From Affinirhizobium straminoryzae (GTDB taxonomy: Bacteria; Pseudomonadota; Alphaproteobacteria; Rhizobiales; Rhizobiaceae), in assembly GCF_007004135.1 (NCBI RefSeq), contig NZ_VJMG01000078.1:42428-106427 (forward strand): a stretch of DNA of 64,000 nt. Direction: 5' to 3'. Both the position numbers and the translations under genes were made by a program. A model generated the notes under the pieces. That model was not told the origin of the DNA. It ran no database searches and saw only the letters and a program-made list of their open reading frames with translations. The number at the start of each line of letters is the position of its first letter. The first letter of the stretch is position 1. This document shows, piece by piece, positions 34,447-44,620 of the stretch.

Positions 34447-35481
34447 ATGGGTTTCAAGATTGCAGTTGTGGGCGCGACCGGAAATGTCGGCCGGGAAATG
34501 CTGAACATCCTGTCGGAACGCGGTTTTCCGGCCGATGAAGTGGTGGCGCTGGCGTCCGCCCGCAGCCAGGGCACGGAAGTCTCCTTCGGCGACAAGACGC
34601 TGAAGGTGTCCAACCTCGAGCACTATGATTTCTCCGATACCGATATCTGCCTGATGTCGGCCGGCGGCACCATTTCCCAGAAGTGGTCGCCGAAGATCGG
34701 TGCGCAGGGCTGCGTCGTCATCGACAACTCGTCCGCCTGGCGCTACGATTCCGAGGTGCCGCTGATCGTTCCGGAAGTGAATGCCGATGCTGTCACCGGC
34801 TTTTCCAAGAAGAACATCATCGCCAACCCGAATTGCTCGACCGCCCAGCTCGTCGTGGCGCTGAAGCCGCTGCATGATTTTGCCAAGATCAAGCGCGTCG
34901 TCGTCTCCACCTACCAGTCGGTCTCCGGCGCCGGCAAGGAAGGCATGGACGAACTGTTCTCGCAGACGCGCGCCGTCTTCGTCGCCGATCCGGTCGAATC
35001 CAAGAAGTTCACCAAGCGCATCGCCTTCAACGTGATCCCGCACATCGATAGCTTCATGGAAGACGGCTATACCAAGGAAGAGTGGAAGGTGCTGGCCGAA
35101 ACCAAGAAGATGCTGGATCCGAAGATCAAGGTTACCTGCACGGCCGTGCGCGTGCCGGTCTTCATCGGCCATTCGGAATCGGTCAATATCGAGTTCGAGA
35201 ACGAGATCACCGCCGATCAGGCCCGCGACATCCTGCGTGAGGCTCCCGGTTGCCTCGTTGTCGACAAGCGGGAAAACGGCGGCTACGTGACCCCGGTCGA
35301 ATGCGCCGGCGAGGATGCCACCTACATCTCGCGCATCCGCGAGGATGCGACCGTCGAGAACGGCCTCAACATGTGGGTCGTCTCCGACAACCTGCGCAAG
35401 GGTGCCGCGCTGAACGCCGTGCAGATTGCCGAGCTTCTCGTCAATCGCGGCCTCATCAAGCCGCGCAAGCAGGCTGCCTGA
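34447..35481 (+). CDS. asd: Aspartate-semialdehyde dehydrogenase
   Basis: Asd reduces aspartyl phosphate to aspartate semialdehyde, the branch point to lysine/diaminopimelate, threonine and methionine. The 344-aa protein begins MGFKIAVVGATGNVGREML (NADP site), has IDNSSAWR, the catalytic Cys130 in NPNCSTAQ, and STYQSVSGAGKEGMDEL. Length and motifs are standard. ATG 34447 starts the family N-terminus; upstream purine-rich sequence offers several weak ribosome sites. It is monocistronic, with a hairpin after the stop. Confidence 0.97.
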   Translation: MGFKIAVVGATGNVGREMLNILSERGFPADEVVALASARSQGTEVSFGDKTLKVSNLEHYDFSDTDICLMSAGGTISQKWSPKIGAQGCVVIDNSSAWRYDSEVPLIVPEVNADAVTGFSKKNIIANPNCSTAQLVVALKPLHDFAKIKRVVVSTYQSVSGAGKEGMDELFSQTRAVFVADPVESKKFTKRIAFNVIPHIDSFMEDGYTKEEWKVLAETKKMLDPKIKVTCTAVRVPVFIGHSESVNIEFENEITADQARDILREAPGCLVVDKRENGGYVTPVECAGEDATYISRIREDATVENGLNMWVVSDNLRKGAALNAVQIAELLVNRGLIKPRKQAA

Positions 35482-35532
35482 GCCTTCACACGGTGAGGGT
35501 GACGGCCTCGGGGCCCGCCCCGGATGTCTTCG

Positions 35533-35560
35533 GCCCGACAGTCGAAAGTGGCTGTCGGGC
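35533..35560 (+). terminator. Probable terminator after asd
   Basis: GCCCGACAG (35533-35541) pairs with CTGTCGGGC (35552-35560), a perfect 9-bp stem 52 bp after the asd stop. Only a short T-rich stretch (GCTTTC) follows, so strength is uncertain. Confidence 0.55.
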
Positions 35561-35712
35561 GCTTTCCGCGAGGAATGATTGCCTCCCTCCCTCACCTTCA
35601 CGATATTTTCAGGTTTCACGATATTGTCGCAGGCGGCGGCGCGACCCATAACGCCGTCACGACATCGGGATCGGCGGCAGGGGCTGTGCGACCCGACGCA
35701 AGCGAGGTAGGC

Positions 35713-36525
35713 ATGACGAAGATTTTGCGGGCGGCAGCCCTGGTTCTGGCGATGGCAACGGGTGCCACCGCGGCCGAGGCCGCCACATGTGGCAATGACA
35801 GCACCGGTTTCGAGGCCTGGGTGCAGTCCTTCAAGGGCGAGGCGGTGCGTCAGGGCATCTCCTCCTCGGTGCTCGACAAGGCCTTCGCCAATGTCGTCTA
35901 TAACCGCCCGACGATCCGTGCCGACCGTGGCCAGAAGAGCTTCAAGCTGTCGTTCGACGAGTTTCTGAAGAAGCGTGGCGCCACCACCATCATTGCTCGC
36001 GGCAAGACGATGAAATCGGCCAACGCCGCCCTGTTTGCCTCCATCGAGCGGCGCTTCGGCGTCCCTGCCGGTCCGATTCTGGCGATCTGGGGCATGGAAA
36101 CCGGCTTTGGCAGCTACATGGGCGACCAGCACACGCTGTCGGCCGTCGCGACGCTCGCCTATGACTGCCGCCGCTCGCAGTATTTCACCGAACAACTCTA
36201 TGCCGCCCTTCAGCTCGTCGCGCGCGGGGACCTGAGCACGGATGCCCGCGGTGCCGCGCATGGCGAGATCGGCCAGACGCAGTTCCTGCCGCTCAACGTG
36301 ATCCGCTACGGTGCCGATGGCGATGGGGATGGCCATATCGACATGGTGCGCTCGCGCGCCGATGCGCTGGCCTCCACGGCGAATTTCCTCGTCGGCCATG
36401 GCTGGAAGCCGGGTCTTGGCTATCAGGAAGGCGAGCCGAATTTCGTTGCCATCCAGGGCTGGAATGCCGCCACCGTCTACCAGCAGGCGATCGCCTATAT
36501 GGGCGCTCAAATCGACGGTCGCTGA
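35713..36525 (+). CDS. Lytic murein transglycosylase, MltB/GH103 family
   Basis: A secreted peptidoglycan-cleaving enzyme of 270 aa. A signal peptide (MTKILRAAALVLAMATGATA) precedes CGNDSTGFEAWVQSFKGEA. The SLT_2/GH103 domain includes the catalytic Glu in IWGMETGFGSYMG, then GEIGQTQFLPLNVIRYGADG and HGWKPG. It lacks the C-terminal peptidoglycan-binding domain that lengthens many homologues to about 400 aa. ATG 35713 has GAGGTAGG just upstream. It is convergent with the carbonic anhydrase gene. Confidence 0.93.
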   Translation: MTKILRAAALVLAMATGATAAEAATCGNDSTGFEAWVQSFKGEAVRQGISSSVLDKAFANVVYNRPTIRADRGQKSFKLSFDEFLKKRGATTIIARGKTMKSANAALFASIERRFGVPAGPILAIWGMETGFGSYMGDQHTLSAVATLAYDCRRSQYFTEQLYAALQLVARGDLSTDARGAAHGEIGQTQFLPLNVIRYGADGDGDGHIDMVRSRADALASTANFLVGHGWKPGLGYQEGEPNFVAIQGWNAATVYQQAIAYMGAQIDGR

Positions 36526-36540
36526 CCACACGGGTGTCCA

Positions 36541-36565
36541 GGCAGGCCTTCAACGAGGGCCTGCC
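36541..36565. terminator. Hairpin between convergent transglycosylase and carbonic anhydrase genes
   Basis: GGCAGGCC (36541-36548) pairs with GGCCTGCC (36558-36565) around 9 nt. Its position between two converging genes suits a bidirectional stop, but there is no T-run on either strand. Confidence 0.4.
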
Positions 36566-36575
36566 ACAGCGGGCC

Positions 36576-37238
36576 TCAGGCCGACAGAGCCGGCTCGGCA
36601 ATCTCGGGGCGTATGAAATCCCCGGTCTTGGCGTCCATCACCCAGAGTTCGCCGGTCGAGATGTCGAACCAGGCGCCATGCAGGCGCATGCTGCCGCGCT
36701 CTTCCAGGATGCGCACGCAAGGGAAGGTGCGAAGATTGGCGATCGAGTTGCGGATCGAGACCCTCTCCAGCGCCGTCTGGCGTTCGGCCTGGGTCATGAT
36801 GGCGGTGCTCGGGATCTGCTCGGCGGTCGAGCGCAGCATGCCCATCCACTTGCCGATGAAGTCGCCCGGCGACAGGGGTTCGTCCAGCGGATCGAGCGCC
36901 GTCTGGATGCCGCCGCAGCGGCCATGGCCCATCACCACGATGTCGCGGATCTTCAAGGCCTGTACCGCATATTCGAGTGCTGCCGAGGTGGCGTGGAACT
37001 GGCCGTCCGGCTCGTAGGGCGGAACAAGGTTTGCCACGTTGCGCACCACGAAGAGTTCGCCCGGTCCGCAATTGAAGATGGTTTCCGGTGCCGCACGGGA
37101 ATCGCAGCAGGCAATCATCATCGTGTGCGGCTGCTGGCCGGTTTCGGCTAGCATGCGGTAGCGCTCGCGCTCCTCCAGATAGCGCCCGCTCATGAAATCG
37201 CGGTAGCCGAGGAGGAGAGAAGCTGGAAATTCCGTCAT
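36576..37238 (-). CDS. Beta-class carbonic anhydrase
   Basis: A zinc enzyme of 220 aa interconverting CO2 and bicarbonate in the cytoplasm. The zinc and catalytic residues are visible: Cys45-Asp46-x-Arg48 in ACCDSRAAPE and the His/Cys pair in MGHGRCGG. VRNVANLVPP and SAALEYAV are also typical. The open frame begins 36 codons earlier but the family start is MTEFPASLLLGY (ATG 37238). The 150-bp gap to pdxY suggests its own promoter. Confidence 0.95.
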   Translation of the reverse strand: MTEFPASLLLGYRDFMSGRYLEERERYRMLAETGQQPHTMMIACCDSRAAPETIFNCGPGELFVVRNVANLVPPYEPDGQFHATSAALEYAVQALKIRDIVVMGHGRCGGIQTALDPLDEPLSPGDFIGKWMGMLRSTAEQIPSTAIMTQAERQTALERVSIRNSIANLRTFPCVRILEERGSMRLHGAWFDISTGELWVMDAKTGDFIRPEIAEPALSA

Positions 37239-37386
37239 GCGCGTTGTGTCCTTCGGCCGAGCCTGTTCTCCCCGCTTAAACCGGTGAAGGCCATGGCTCA
37301 ACCCTTTTCGTGTGCGGTGCAGGCATCGCGCCTTGCCGCATGGCACGGAAACGCCAATCCTTGCGCGCTTCCGCGAACCTTTGCTC

Positions 37387-38256
37387 TCAACGCTTGCGCC
37401 CGCGCGAGGGATGCATCAGGTGGCGCATCTGCACCATGGCCATCGGCGTCGAGAGGCTGGATGCGTCCGTCTCCAGCGTCAACTCGTCGCCGCCGCGCTT
37501 GGCGGTGCGGGCCAGCACTTCATAGACGCTGGCGGTCGCCAGCTGCAGCGCCTTCTCCTCCTCCAGGCCGGAGAGAAGGCGCGCCAGGAAGACGGCCGAC
37601 AGCAGGTCGCCAAGCCCGTTTGGCGGGTTGTCGATCAACCGGTGTTCGGCGAGCAGCGCATGGCTGCCGGTGAGATAGAGATTGCCGGTGCCGCCCGCCA
37701 TCATCGGCACGGCCGAGGTGACCAGCATGCGCGGAGGCCCGAGCGAGAGCGCCGCATCCATCACCGCCGCATTGCTGTCCAGGCTGGCGCCCGACAGCCA
37801 GGCCAGTTCGTAGCGGTTGGGGGTCGCAAGCGAGGCGAGCGGGATCAGATGGTCGCGGATTGCCTCTGCGGTCGCTTCCGGCACGTAGAGGCCGCCCTTG
37901 TCGCCCATCACGGGATCGCAGACATAGAGGAGATCCGGATTCTTCTCCTTCAGCGCGGCAACCAGCCGTGCCACCTGGGCCGGCTGCGAGGCATGGCCGA
38001 AATAGCCGGTCAGCACCGCCTTCACCTCGCCGAGCCAGGGCGCGCGGATCAGGTCGTCGATGACCGCCTCGAACTCAGCCTCCGGAATGACGACGCGGGT
38101 CGAGGGGCCATGGCCCGGATGCCAGGGCAGGATCACGGTTGGCAGCGCCCAGACGGGCAGGCCGAGCGTCTCCAGCGCGAAGACGGCGGCCCGGTTGCCC
38201 ACGGAGCCACGCACCACATGGCTCGAAATCACGATGACGGCACTGCCTTCGGACAT
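37387..38256 (-). CDS. pdxY: Pyridoxal kinase
   Basis: A ribokinase-fold enzyme of 289 aa that phosphorylates pyridoxal for PLP salvage. Motifs are VIVISSHVVRGSVGNRAA at the N-terminus, LLYVCDPVMGDKGGLYVP, TPNRYELAWLSG, and NPPNGLGDLLSAVFLARLL carrying the anion hole and catalytic Asp. ATG 38256 is preferred over the upstream codon, with AGGGGTG before it. It is divergent from the glutamate dehydrogenase gene. Confidence 0.92.
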   Translation of the reverse strand: MSEGSAVIVISSHVVRGSVGNRAAVFALETLGLPVWALPTVILPWHPGHGPSTRVVIPEAEFEAVIDDLIRAPWLGEVKAVLTGYFGHASQPAQVARLVAALKEKNPDLLYVCDPVMGDKGGLYVPEATAEAIRDHLIPLASLATPNRYELAWLSGASLDSNAAVMDAALSLGPPRMLVTSAVPMMAGGTGNLYLTGSHALLAEHRLIDNPPNGLGDLLSAVFLARLLSGLEEEKALQLATASVYEVLARTAKRGGDELTLETDASSLSTPMAMVQMRHLMHPSRGRKR

Positions 38257-38404
38257 AAAACACCCCTGTTTTGCCGCTGTTGATCGATTTTTCACGGCTC
38301 CATGTCAATAAATCTCATGAAAATGCGCCAAACTGTGTCTGAGAACTGCCATAAAGCAGGTCGAGATGGTTGTTCAGACAAAAACAGCACAACGGGAGGA
38401 AAGC

Positions 38405-41400
38405 ATGCCGGGCAAGAAGAATCCGAAGCGGGAGAAACAGATCGAGCTGGCAAGGGCAGCGCTGCCGGAAGGGGGCGGGTTGGCGCTCGATCCGGAGATC
38501 CTGTTCGGCCGGGCGAGCCCCGATGACATCCTTGCCTACACGCCAGAGATGCTCGTCGCCTCCGCCCTGCATGCGGGGCGGGAACTGGAAGCCTGGGCGG
38601 GCGATGCCCCCCGCATCACGATCGTGCCCGTCGAAGGCGTGGCGCCGAATGGCGTTGCCGTTTCGGTACTGACGGTCATCGACCGCGACATGCCCTTCCT
38701 TTTCGATTCGATCATGGGCGAGGTGACGGCCTCCCATCGCGACATCACGCTCGCCGTCCATCCCATTCTCGACGTGCAGGCCGGACGCCGCCCCAGCCTC
38801 TATTCGCATGAGCGCAGCGATGCCGGCAGCCGGCATGTCAGCTTTGTCCAGATTCACCTGAACCCCCTCGGCGAAGAGCAGGCCGGTGCGCTGATCGAGC
38901 GGCTGCGCCAGGTGCTCGACCGGGTGCATTCGGCGATCAGCGACTGGCGCCCGATGCTGGACCTTCTGGATGCCGCCGTCTCCGAACTGCCCGCCAATGG
39001 CGGCGGCCGCCGCAAGGGAGACCGCGAGGAGGCCGTCTCCTTCCTCACCTGGCTGCGCAACGGCAACTTCATCTTCCTCGGCATGCGCGAATATGTCTAT
39101 TCGGGGGAGGGAGCCGGCGCCACCGTGGAGCGCGGCAAGGGCCGCGGCCTCGGCATTCTCTCCGATCCCGATGTGCTGGTGCTCCGCCAGGGCAAGGACC
39201 AGGTGACGACGACGCCGGAAATCCTGCAGTTCCTGCAGGGGCCGGATCTTCTGATCGTCACCAAGGCCAATGTGAAATCCGTCGTCCATCGCCGCGCCTA
39301 CATGGATTATGTCGGCGTCAAGCGTTTCGATGCCGACGGCCGGGTGACCGGCGAGTTGCGCATCGTCGGTCTGTTCACCGCCACGGCCTATACCCATTCC
39401 GTGACGGAAATTCCGCTGCTGCGGGCCAAGGTCGAGCGCGTCGAGGATCATTTCGGCTTCGATCCCGTCAGCCATTCGGGCCGCATGCTGCGCAACACGC
39501 TGGAATCCTATCCGCGTGATGATCTGTTCCAGATCGATGCGGAGCTTCTGGCGCGCTATTGCGAGCAGATCATGGAGCTGGCCGAGCGGCCGCGCGTGCG
39601 GGCGCTCGCCCGCATCGACCATTTCGACCGCTTCGTCTCCATCCTCGTCTACGTGCCCCGCGAAAACTACAATTCGGCGGTCCGCGAAAAGATCGGCGCC
39701 TATCTGGCCGCCACGTTCCAGGGCCATGTCTCTGCCTATTATCCGGCCTTCCCGGAGGGCGGCACGGCGCGGGTGCACTTCATCATCGGCCGGCGCGACG
39801 GCAAGACGCCGCGTATCGCCCAGCCGAAGCTCGAAGAGGCAATCCGCGAGATCGCGACCCCCTGGCAGGATCGCTTCGCCGGCCTTGCCGGCCCCGACAG
39901 CCCGGCGCTCGACACCAGCTTCGCCTTCCAGGAGGCGTTTTCACCGGAAGAGACGCTTGCCGACCTGCCCGACATTCTCGCCTGCACCCGTGGCGAGCCG
40001 ATCCGGATCTCGCTCTATGAGCGCCAGGACGAGGCGCGGCGCATCCTTGCGCTGAAGATCTTCCATGCTGGCGGCCATCTGGCATTGTCGCGCCGCGTGC
40101 CGCTTCTCGAAAATCTGGGCTTCCAGGTGGTCAGCGAACGGACCTTCGATCTGGGGCTGGCGGGAACCGGCACCCGCGTCGTGCTGCACGACATGGAACT
40201 GGAGCTTCCGGAGGGCCGCGCGGTCGATTTGGAGCGGGAGGCGCCGCTGCTGGAGGAAGCCTTCCTCGCCGCTTTCGCCGGTGCCGTCGACAATGACAGT
40301 TTCAACCGGCTGGTGCTCCTGACCGGGCTGTCCGTGCGCGAGGTCACCGTGCTGCGCGCCTATGCCCGCTATCTGCGCCAGACGGGCATCGTCTATTCGC
40401 AGGCCCATATCGCCGATACGCTTTCCCGCTATCCGGACATCAGCCGCCGCCTGTTTGCCCTGTTCCGCGACGGTTTCGATCCCGCGCTTGGCGAGCGCCA
40501 GCGCGAGCGCAAGCTGTCTGACCATCACGAGGCGATCGAGACGGCGCTTGCCGCCGTTCCGAACCTCGATGACGACCGGACGCTCCGCCGCTTCGTCAAC
40601 GCCATCGATTCCACGCTGCGCACCAACTATTTCCAGACCGGTGCCGATGGAAAGCCGAAGCCGGTCCTGGCCTTCAAGCTCGATCCCAAGCTGCTCGACG
40701 GCCTGCCGCAGCCGCGCCCCTTCCGCGAGATCTTCGTCTACGGCACGGAAGTGGAAGGCGTGCACCTGCGCTTCGGCAAGGTGGCGCGCGGCGGTCTGCG
40801 CTGGTCGGATCGCGGCGAGGATTACCGCACCGAGGTGCTCGGTCTCGTCAAGGCGCAGCAGGTGAAGAACGCCGTCATCGTGCCGGTCGGCGCCAAGGGC
40901 GGCTTTTTCCCGAAGAAGCTGCCGTCGCCTGCCCAGCGCGATGCCTTTTTCAACGCCGGCAAGGAGGCCTACAAGACCTTCATCCGCACGCTGCTGTCGA
41001 TCACCGACAACATTTCCGGCGGCGAGGTCGTCGGCCCTGCCGATACGCTGCGGCTGGATGGCGACGATCCCTATTTCGTGGTCGCCGCCGACAAGGGTAC
41101 CGCGACCTTCTCCGATACCGCCAACGGGCTTGCGCAGGAGGCCGGCTTCTGGCTGGACGATGCGTTTGCCTCCGGCGGTTCGGCCGGCTATGACCACAAG
41201 AAGATGGGCATCACTGCCCGCGGCGCCTGGGAAGCGGTCAAGCGTCATTTCCGCGAAATGAACGTCGATATCCAGGCAACGCCGTTCACGGTGGCGGGCG
41301 TCGGCGACATGTCCGGCGACGTGTTCGGCAACGGTATGCTGTTGTCGCGCCACATCCGCCTGATCGCCGCCTTCGACCATCGCGACATCTTCATCGACCC

Positions 41401-43153
41401 GAACCCGGACGTGAAGAAGAGCTTTGCCGAGCGCAACCGCATGTTCAAGCTGCCGCGCTCCAGCTGGCAGGATTATGACCGCGCGGTGATGTCCGAGGGC
41501 GGCATGATCATCGCCCGCTCGGAGAAATCCGTGAAGCTGACGCCGCAGGCGAAGGCGGCGATCGGCCTCGACAAGGATGTCGCAACCCCCTTCGAGATCA
41601 TGACGGCGATCCTGAAGAGCCCGGTCGATCTCCTGTGGTTCGGCGGCATCGGCACCTATATCAAGGCCCAGTCGGAAACCGATGCGGAAGTAGGCGACCG
41701 CGCCAATGACCCGATCCGCGTCACCGCCTCCGAGGTGCAGGCGAAGGTGATCGGCGAGGGCGCCAATCTCGGCGTCACGCAGAAGGGCCGCATCGCCTAT
41801 GCGCTGGGGGGCGGCCGCATCAATTCCGATGCGATCGACAATTCGGCGGGCGTCAACTCCTCCGACGTCGAGGTCAACATCAAGATTGCGCTGAGCCCCG
41901 CCATGCAGGACGGGCGTCTGCCGCGCGACAAGCGCAACAAGCTGCTGGTCTCGATGACCGAGGAGGTGGGCAACCTCGTGCTGCGCAACAACTACCTGCA
42001 GACGCTGGCGATTTCGCTGACGACGCGGCGGGGAAGCCGCAACCGCGAGGAACTGGCCCGGCTGATGTCGGCGCTGGAGGCGCGCGGCGAGCTGAACCGC
42101 AAGGTCGAAACCCTGCCGGACGATGCGGAACTGGCCGATCGCTATGCGGCCGGCAAGCCGCTGACGCGGCCGGAAGTGGGGGTGTTGCTCTCCTATGCCA
42201 AGATCGTGCTGTTCGATGCGCTGGCGGCAAGCGATCTGCCGGATGATCCCTATTTCGGCGCGGTGCTGAGCGGCTACTTCCCCCGCCAGATGCAGAAGCC
42301 CTATGCGGTCGATATCGCGCATCATCGCCTGCACCGGGAAATCATCGCCACCGTTCTCGCCAACGAGGTGATCAACCGCGGCGGTCCGGGCTTTGCCCAG
42401 ATGCTGAGCGATATCAGCGGACGCAGCCCGGTGGAGGTGGTCAAGGCCGCCTTCATCGCTCGCGATGCCTATGACCTGCCAAAACTCTGGGCGGCGGTCG
42501 ACGGGCTGGACGGCCAGCTGGACGGCGAGACGCAGAACGATCTCTACGAACAGATCGGCGAGATCTTCGTCGGCGCCACCATCTTCATCCTGCAGACGGG
42601 GTTGACCGCCGGTCCGGTGGAGGCGGCGGTGGCTCGCATCCGCACCGGCATCCGCAGCCTGCGCGGCGCCATCTCCAAGACCTCGCCGCGGGCAGAAAAC
42701 CTCTCGGACGAGCTGCCGGAGGAATTGACGGAAGAGCTGAACATCCTGCCCAATCTGGTTCTGGTGCCAGAAATCATGCTGATCTCGGAGCGCAGCGGCG
42801 CGCCGCTCTCGCGGGCGACGGAAGTCTATTTCCATGCGACCGATACCTTCCGCGTCAACCGCTTCCTGGAGGCGGGCGAACGTTTCAATACGGCGGATCA
42901 CTATGAGAACCTTGCCCTCATCCGCAGCCTGCAGCAGATCGCGGCGGCGCGCCGCGACATCGTGACGGTTGCGCTCTCCACCCACGGCAAGGATCGCAAG
43001 CCGCTAGAGGCCTGGCTTGCCAGCGACCGGCTGCGGCTCAACCGCATCAGCAGCGAACTGCTGGCGCTCAGCGAAAGCGGCGATACCTCGCTGGCGCGCA
43101 TGATCGTGGCGGCAAGCCTGTTCAACGACCTTGCCCAGAGCGGCCATCGGTGA
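38405..43153 (+). CDS. NAD-specific glutamate dehydrogenase, large (about 180 kDa) class
   Basis: A 1582-aa enzyme oxidising glutamate to 2-oxoglutarate with NAD, the GdhB/L-GDH class that makes glutamate usable as a carbon source. The long N-terminal region (about 1-700) has ACT-like segments (TVIDRDMPFLFDSIMGEV). The catalytic core includes KVARGGLRWSDRGEDYRTEV, VPVGAKGGFFPKK, DKGTATFSDTANG and LLWFGGIGTYIKA. The C-terminal helical region is complete. ATG 38405 has GGAGG five bases upstream and gives MPGKKNPKREKQIE; ATG 38366 would add 13 residues. Confidence 0.95.
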   Translation: MPGKKNPKREKQIELARAALPEGGGLALDPEILFGRASPDDILAYTPEMLVASALHAGRELEAWAGDAPRITIVPVEGVAPNGVAVSVLTVIDRDMPFLFDSIMGEVTASHRDITLAVHPILDVQAGRRPSLYSHERSDAGSRHVSFVQIHLNPLGEEQAGALIERLRQVLDRVHSAISDWRPMLDLLDAAVSELPANGGGRRKGDREEAVSFLTWLRNGNFIFLGMREYVYSGEGAGATVERGKGRGLGILSDPDVLVLRQGKDQVTTTPEILQFLQGPDLLIVTKANVKSVVHRRAYMDYVGVKRFDADGRVTGELRIVGLFTATAYTHSVTEIPLLRAKVERVEDHFGFDPVSHSGRMLRNTLESYPRDDLFQIDAELLARYCEQIMELAERPRVRALARIDHFDRFVSILVYVPRENYNSAVREKIGAYLAATFQGHVSAYYPAFPEGGTARVHFIIGRRDGKTPRIAQPKLEEAIREIATPWQDRFAGLAGPDSPALDTSFAFQEAFSPEETLADLPDILACTRGEPIRISLYERQDEARRILALKIFHAGGHLALSRRVPLLENLGFQVVSERTFDLGLAGTGTRVVLHDMELELPEGRAVDLEREAPLLEEAFLAAFAGAVDNDSFNRLVLLTGLSVREVTVLRAYARYLRQTGIVYSQAHIADTLSRYPDISRRLFALFRDGFDPALGERQRERKLSDHHEAIETALAAVPNLDDDRTLRRFVNAIDSTLRTNYFQTGADGKPKPVLAFKLDPKLLDGLPQPRPFREIFVYGTEVEGVHLRFGKVARGGLRWSDRGEDYRTEVLGLVKAQQVKNAVIVPVGAKGGFFPKKLPSPAQRDAFFNAGKEAYKTFIRTLLSITDNISGGEVVGPADTLRLDGDDPYFVVAADKGTATFSDTANGLAQEAGFWLDDAFASGGSAGYDHKKMGITARGAWEAVKRHFREMNVDIQATPFTVAGVGDMSGDVFGNGMLLSRHIRLIAAFDHRDIFIDPNPDVKKSFAERNRMFKLPRSSWQDYDRAVMSEGGMIIARSEKSVKLTPQAKAAIGLDKDVATPFEIMTAILKSPVDLLWFGGIGTYIKAQSETDAEVGDRANDPIRVTASEVQAKVIGEGANLGVTQKGRIAYALGGGRINSDAIDNSAGVNSSDVEVNIKIALSPAMQDGRLPRDKRNKLLVSMTEEVGNLVLRNNYLQTLAISLTTRRGSRNREELARLMSALEARGELNRKVETLPDDAELADRYAAGKPLTRPEVGVLLSYAKIVLFDALAASDLPDDPYFGAVLSGYFPRQMQKPYAVDIAHHRLHREIIATVLANEVINRGGPGFAQMLSDISGRSPVEVVKAAFIARDAYDLPKLWAAVDGLDGQLDGETQNDLYEQIGEIFVGATIFILQTGLTAGPVEAAVARIRTGIRSLRGAISKTSPRAENLSDELPEELTEELNILPNLVLVPEIMLISERSGAPLSRATEVYFHATDTFRVNRFLEAGERFNTADHYENLALIRSLQQIAAARRDIVTVALSTHGKDRKPLEAWLASDRLRLNRISSELLALSESGDTSLARMIVAASLFNDLAQSGHR

Positions 43154-43189
43154 TCCAATGCCTCCCCGAGGTTCAAGGGGAGGCGCGCC

Positions 43190-44578
43190 GTGACGAAGAC
43201 GGAAACTGGGACGGCGCCGCGCGCGCCCTCTCGCGGGATCTGGGGCTGGATGCTGTTCGACTGGGCAGCCCAGCCCTTTTTCACGGTGGTCACCACCTTC
43301 GTCTTCGGACCCTATTTCGTCGCACGACTGACGGCCGATCCCGTCTCGGCCCAGGCCATGTGGAGCAACATGGCGACGATCTCCTCCATCGTGATTGCCA
43401 TCCTGTCGCCGGTGCTCGGCGCGATTGCCGATCAGTCCGGGCCACGCAAGCCGTGGATCGCGTTTTTCGCGGTGATCAAGATCGCATCGCTGTCCATGCT
43501 CTGGTTCGCGGCACCCGGCTCGCCGCTCATCTGGCCGGTCACCTTCATGATCCTCGCCTCGATCGCGGCGGAATTTTCCGTGGTTTTCAACGATTCGATG
43601 ATGCCGCGGCTGGTGCCGGCAAGCGAGGTGGGCCGGATTTCCAACACTGCCTGGGGCCTCGGCTATCTCGGCGGCATGCTGGTGCTGATCTTCGTCGTCG
43701 GCTTCCTCGCTGCCGACCCCGCTTCGGGGAAAACGCTGCTTGGGCTTCCCGCATTGTTCGGGCTCGATCCGAAAACCGGCGAGGATGCCCGCATCACCGG
43801 GCCGCTCTCGGCGCTCTGGTATCTTGTCTTCATCCTGCCGATGTTCGCCTTCACCCCGGATGCAAGGCGCGGCGAGCCGATGGGCCCCGCCATCCGCTCC
43901 GGCCTGCGGGAATTGCGCGGCACCTTTGCCGATCTTCTCGGCCGGCGCCGGCTGATCCTGCGCTTCCTGATTGCCCGCATGCTTTATCAGGATGGCGTCA
44001 ACGGGCTGCTCATCCTCGGCGGCGCCTTCGCGGCCGGCATGTTCGGCTGGGTCACGCTGGAAATCGGCCTGTTTGGCATCCTGCTCAATGTCGTCGCCAT
44101 CGTCAGCTGCCTGGTGGCCGGGCGTCTCGACCGGCTGTTCGGTTCCAAGGTGGTGGTGATCGCAAGCCTTATCCTGCTTCTTGCCGCAACGATCGGCATC
44201 ATCTCAACCGGGCCCGGCTATGTCTTCTTCGGGCTGGTGCCGCTCTCCGGCGTCGATGCCGGCGGCCTGTTCGGCACAGTGGCGGAAAAGGTCTATCTCG
44301 GCTTCGGCCTCTTGATCGGCATGGCCTTCGGGCCGGTGCAAGCCTCTTCCCGCTCCTTCCTCTCCCGCAGCGTCCATCCGGACGAGGCCGGCCGCTATTT
44401 CGGGATCTATGCGCTGTCCGGCCGTGCCACCAGCTTCATGGCGACACTCTCGTTTTCGCTCGTCACCTATGCCAGCGGCTCCTCGCGGCTCGGCATGGCG
44501 ACGCTCATCGTCTTTCTGGCGGCCGGCTTCCTGCTGCTGCTGAGAACGCCCTATCCGGCGGGCGAGGGTGCGCGCTGA
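43190..44578 (+). CDS. MFS transporter, UMF1/Atg22-like
   Basis: A 462-aa integral membrane protein with about twelve hydrophobic segments. The N-terminal GWMLFDWAAQPFFTVVTTFV and FVFGPYFVA fit the UMF1 (Atg22-like) branch of the major facilitator superfamily, as does SPVLGAIADQSGPRK at the first cytoplasmic loop. Its substrate is unknown; related proteins export amino acids or other small molecules. The start is GTG 43190 with GGGGAGG seven bases upstream, 37 bp after glutamate dehydrogenase, so co-transcription is likely. Confidence 0.9.
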   Translation: MTKTETGTAPRAPSRGIWGWMLFDWAAQPFFTVVTTFVFGPYFVARLTADPVSAQAMWSNMATISSIVIAILSPVLGAIADQSGPRKPWIAFFAVIKIASLSMLWFAAPGSPLIWPVTFMILASIAAEFSVVFNDSMMPRLVPASEVGRISNTAWGLGYLGGMLVLIFVVGFLAADPASGKTLLGLPALFGLDPKTGEDARITGPLSALWYLVFILPMFAFTPDARRGEPMGPAIRSGLRELRGTFADLLGRRRLILRFLIARMLYQDGVNGLLILGGAFAAGMFGWVTLEIGLFGILLNVVAIVSCLVAGRLDRLFGSKVVVIASLILLLAATIGIISTGPGYVFFGLVPLSGVDAGGLFGTVAEKVYLGFGLLIGMAFGPVQASSRSFLSRSVHPDEAGRYFGIYALSGRATSFMATLSFSLVTYASGSSRLGMATLIVFLAAGFLLLLRTPYPAGEGAR

Positions 44579-44620
44579 GAATTCTGGTGTGTTCCCAGGG
44601 CGGGGCTGCGGGCGGGACGG

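Noticed and set aside
39941..42985. 1014-codon open frame on the minus strand
   Set aside because: It is a shadow of the glutamate dehydrogenase gene. The His/Arg/Gln-rich translation lacks domain motifs.
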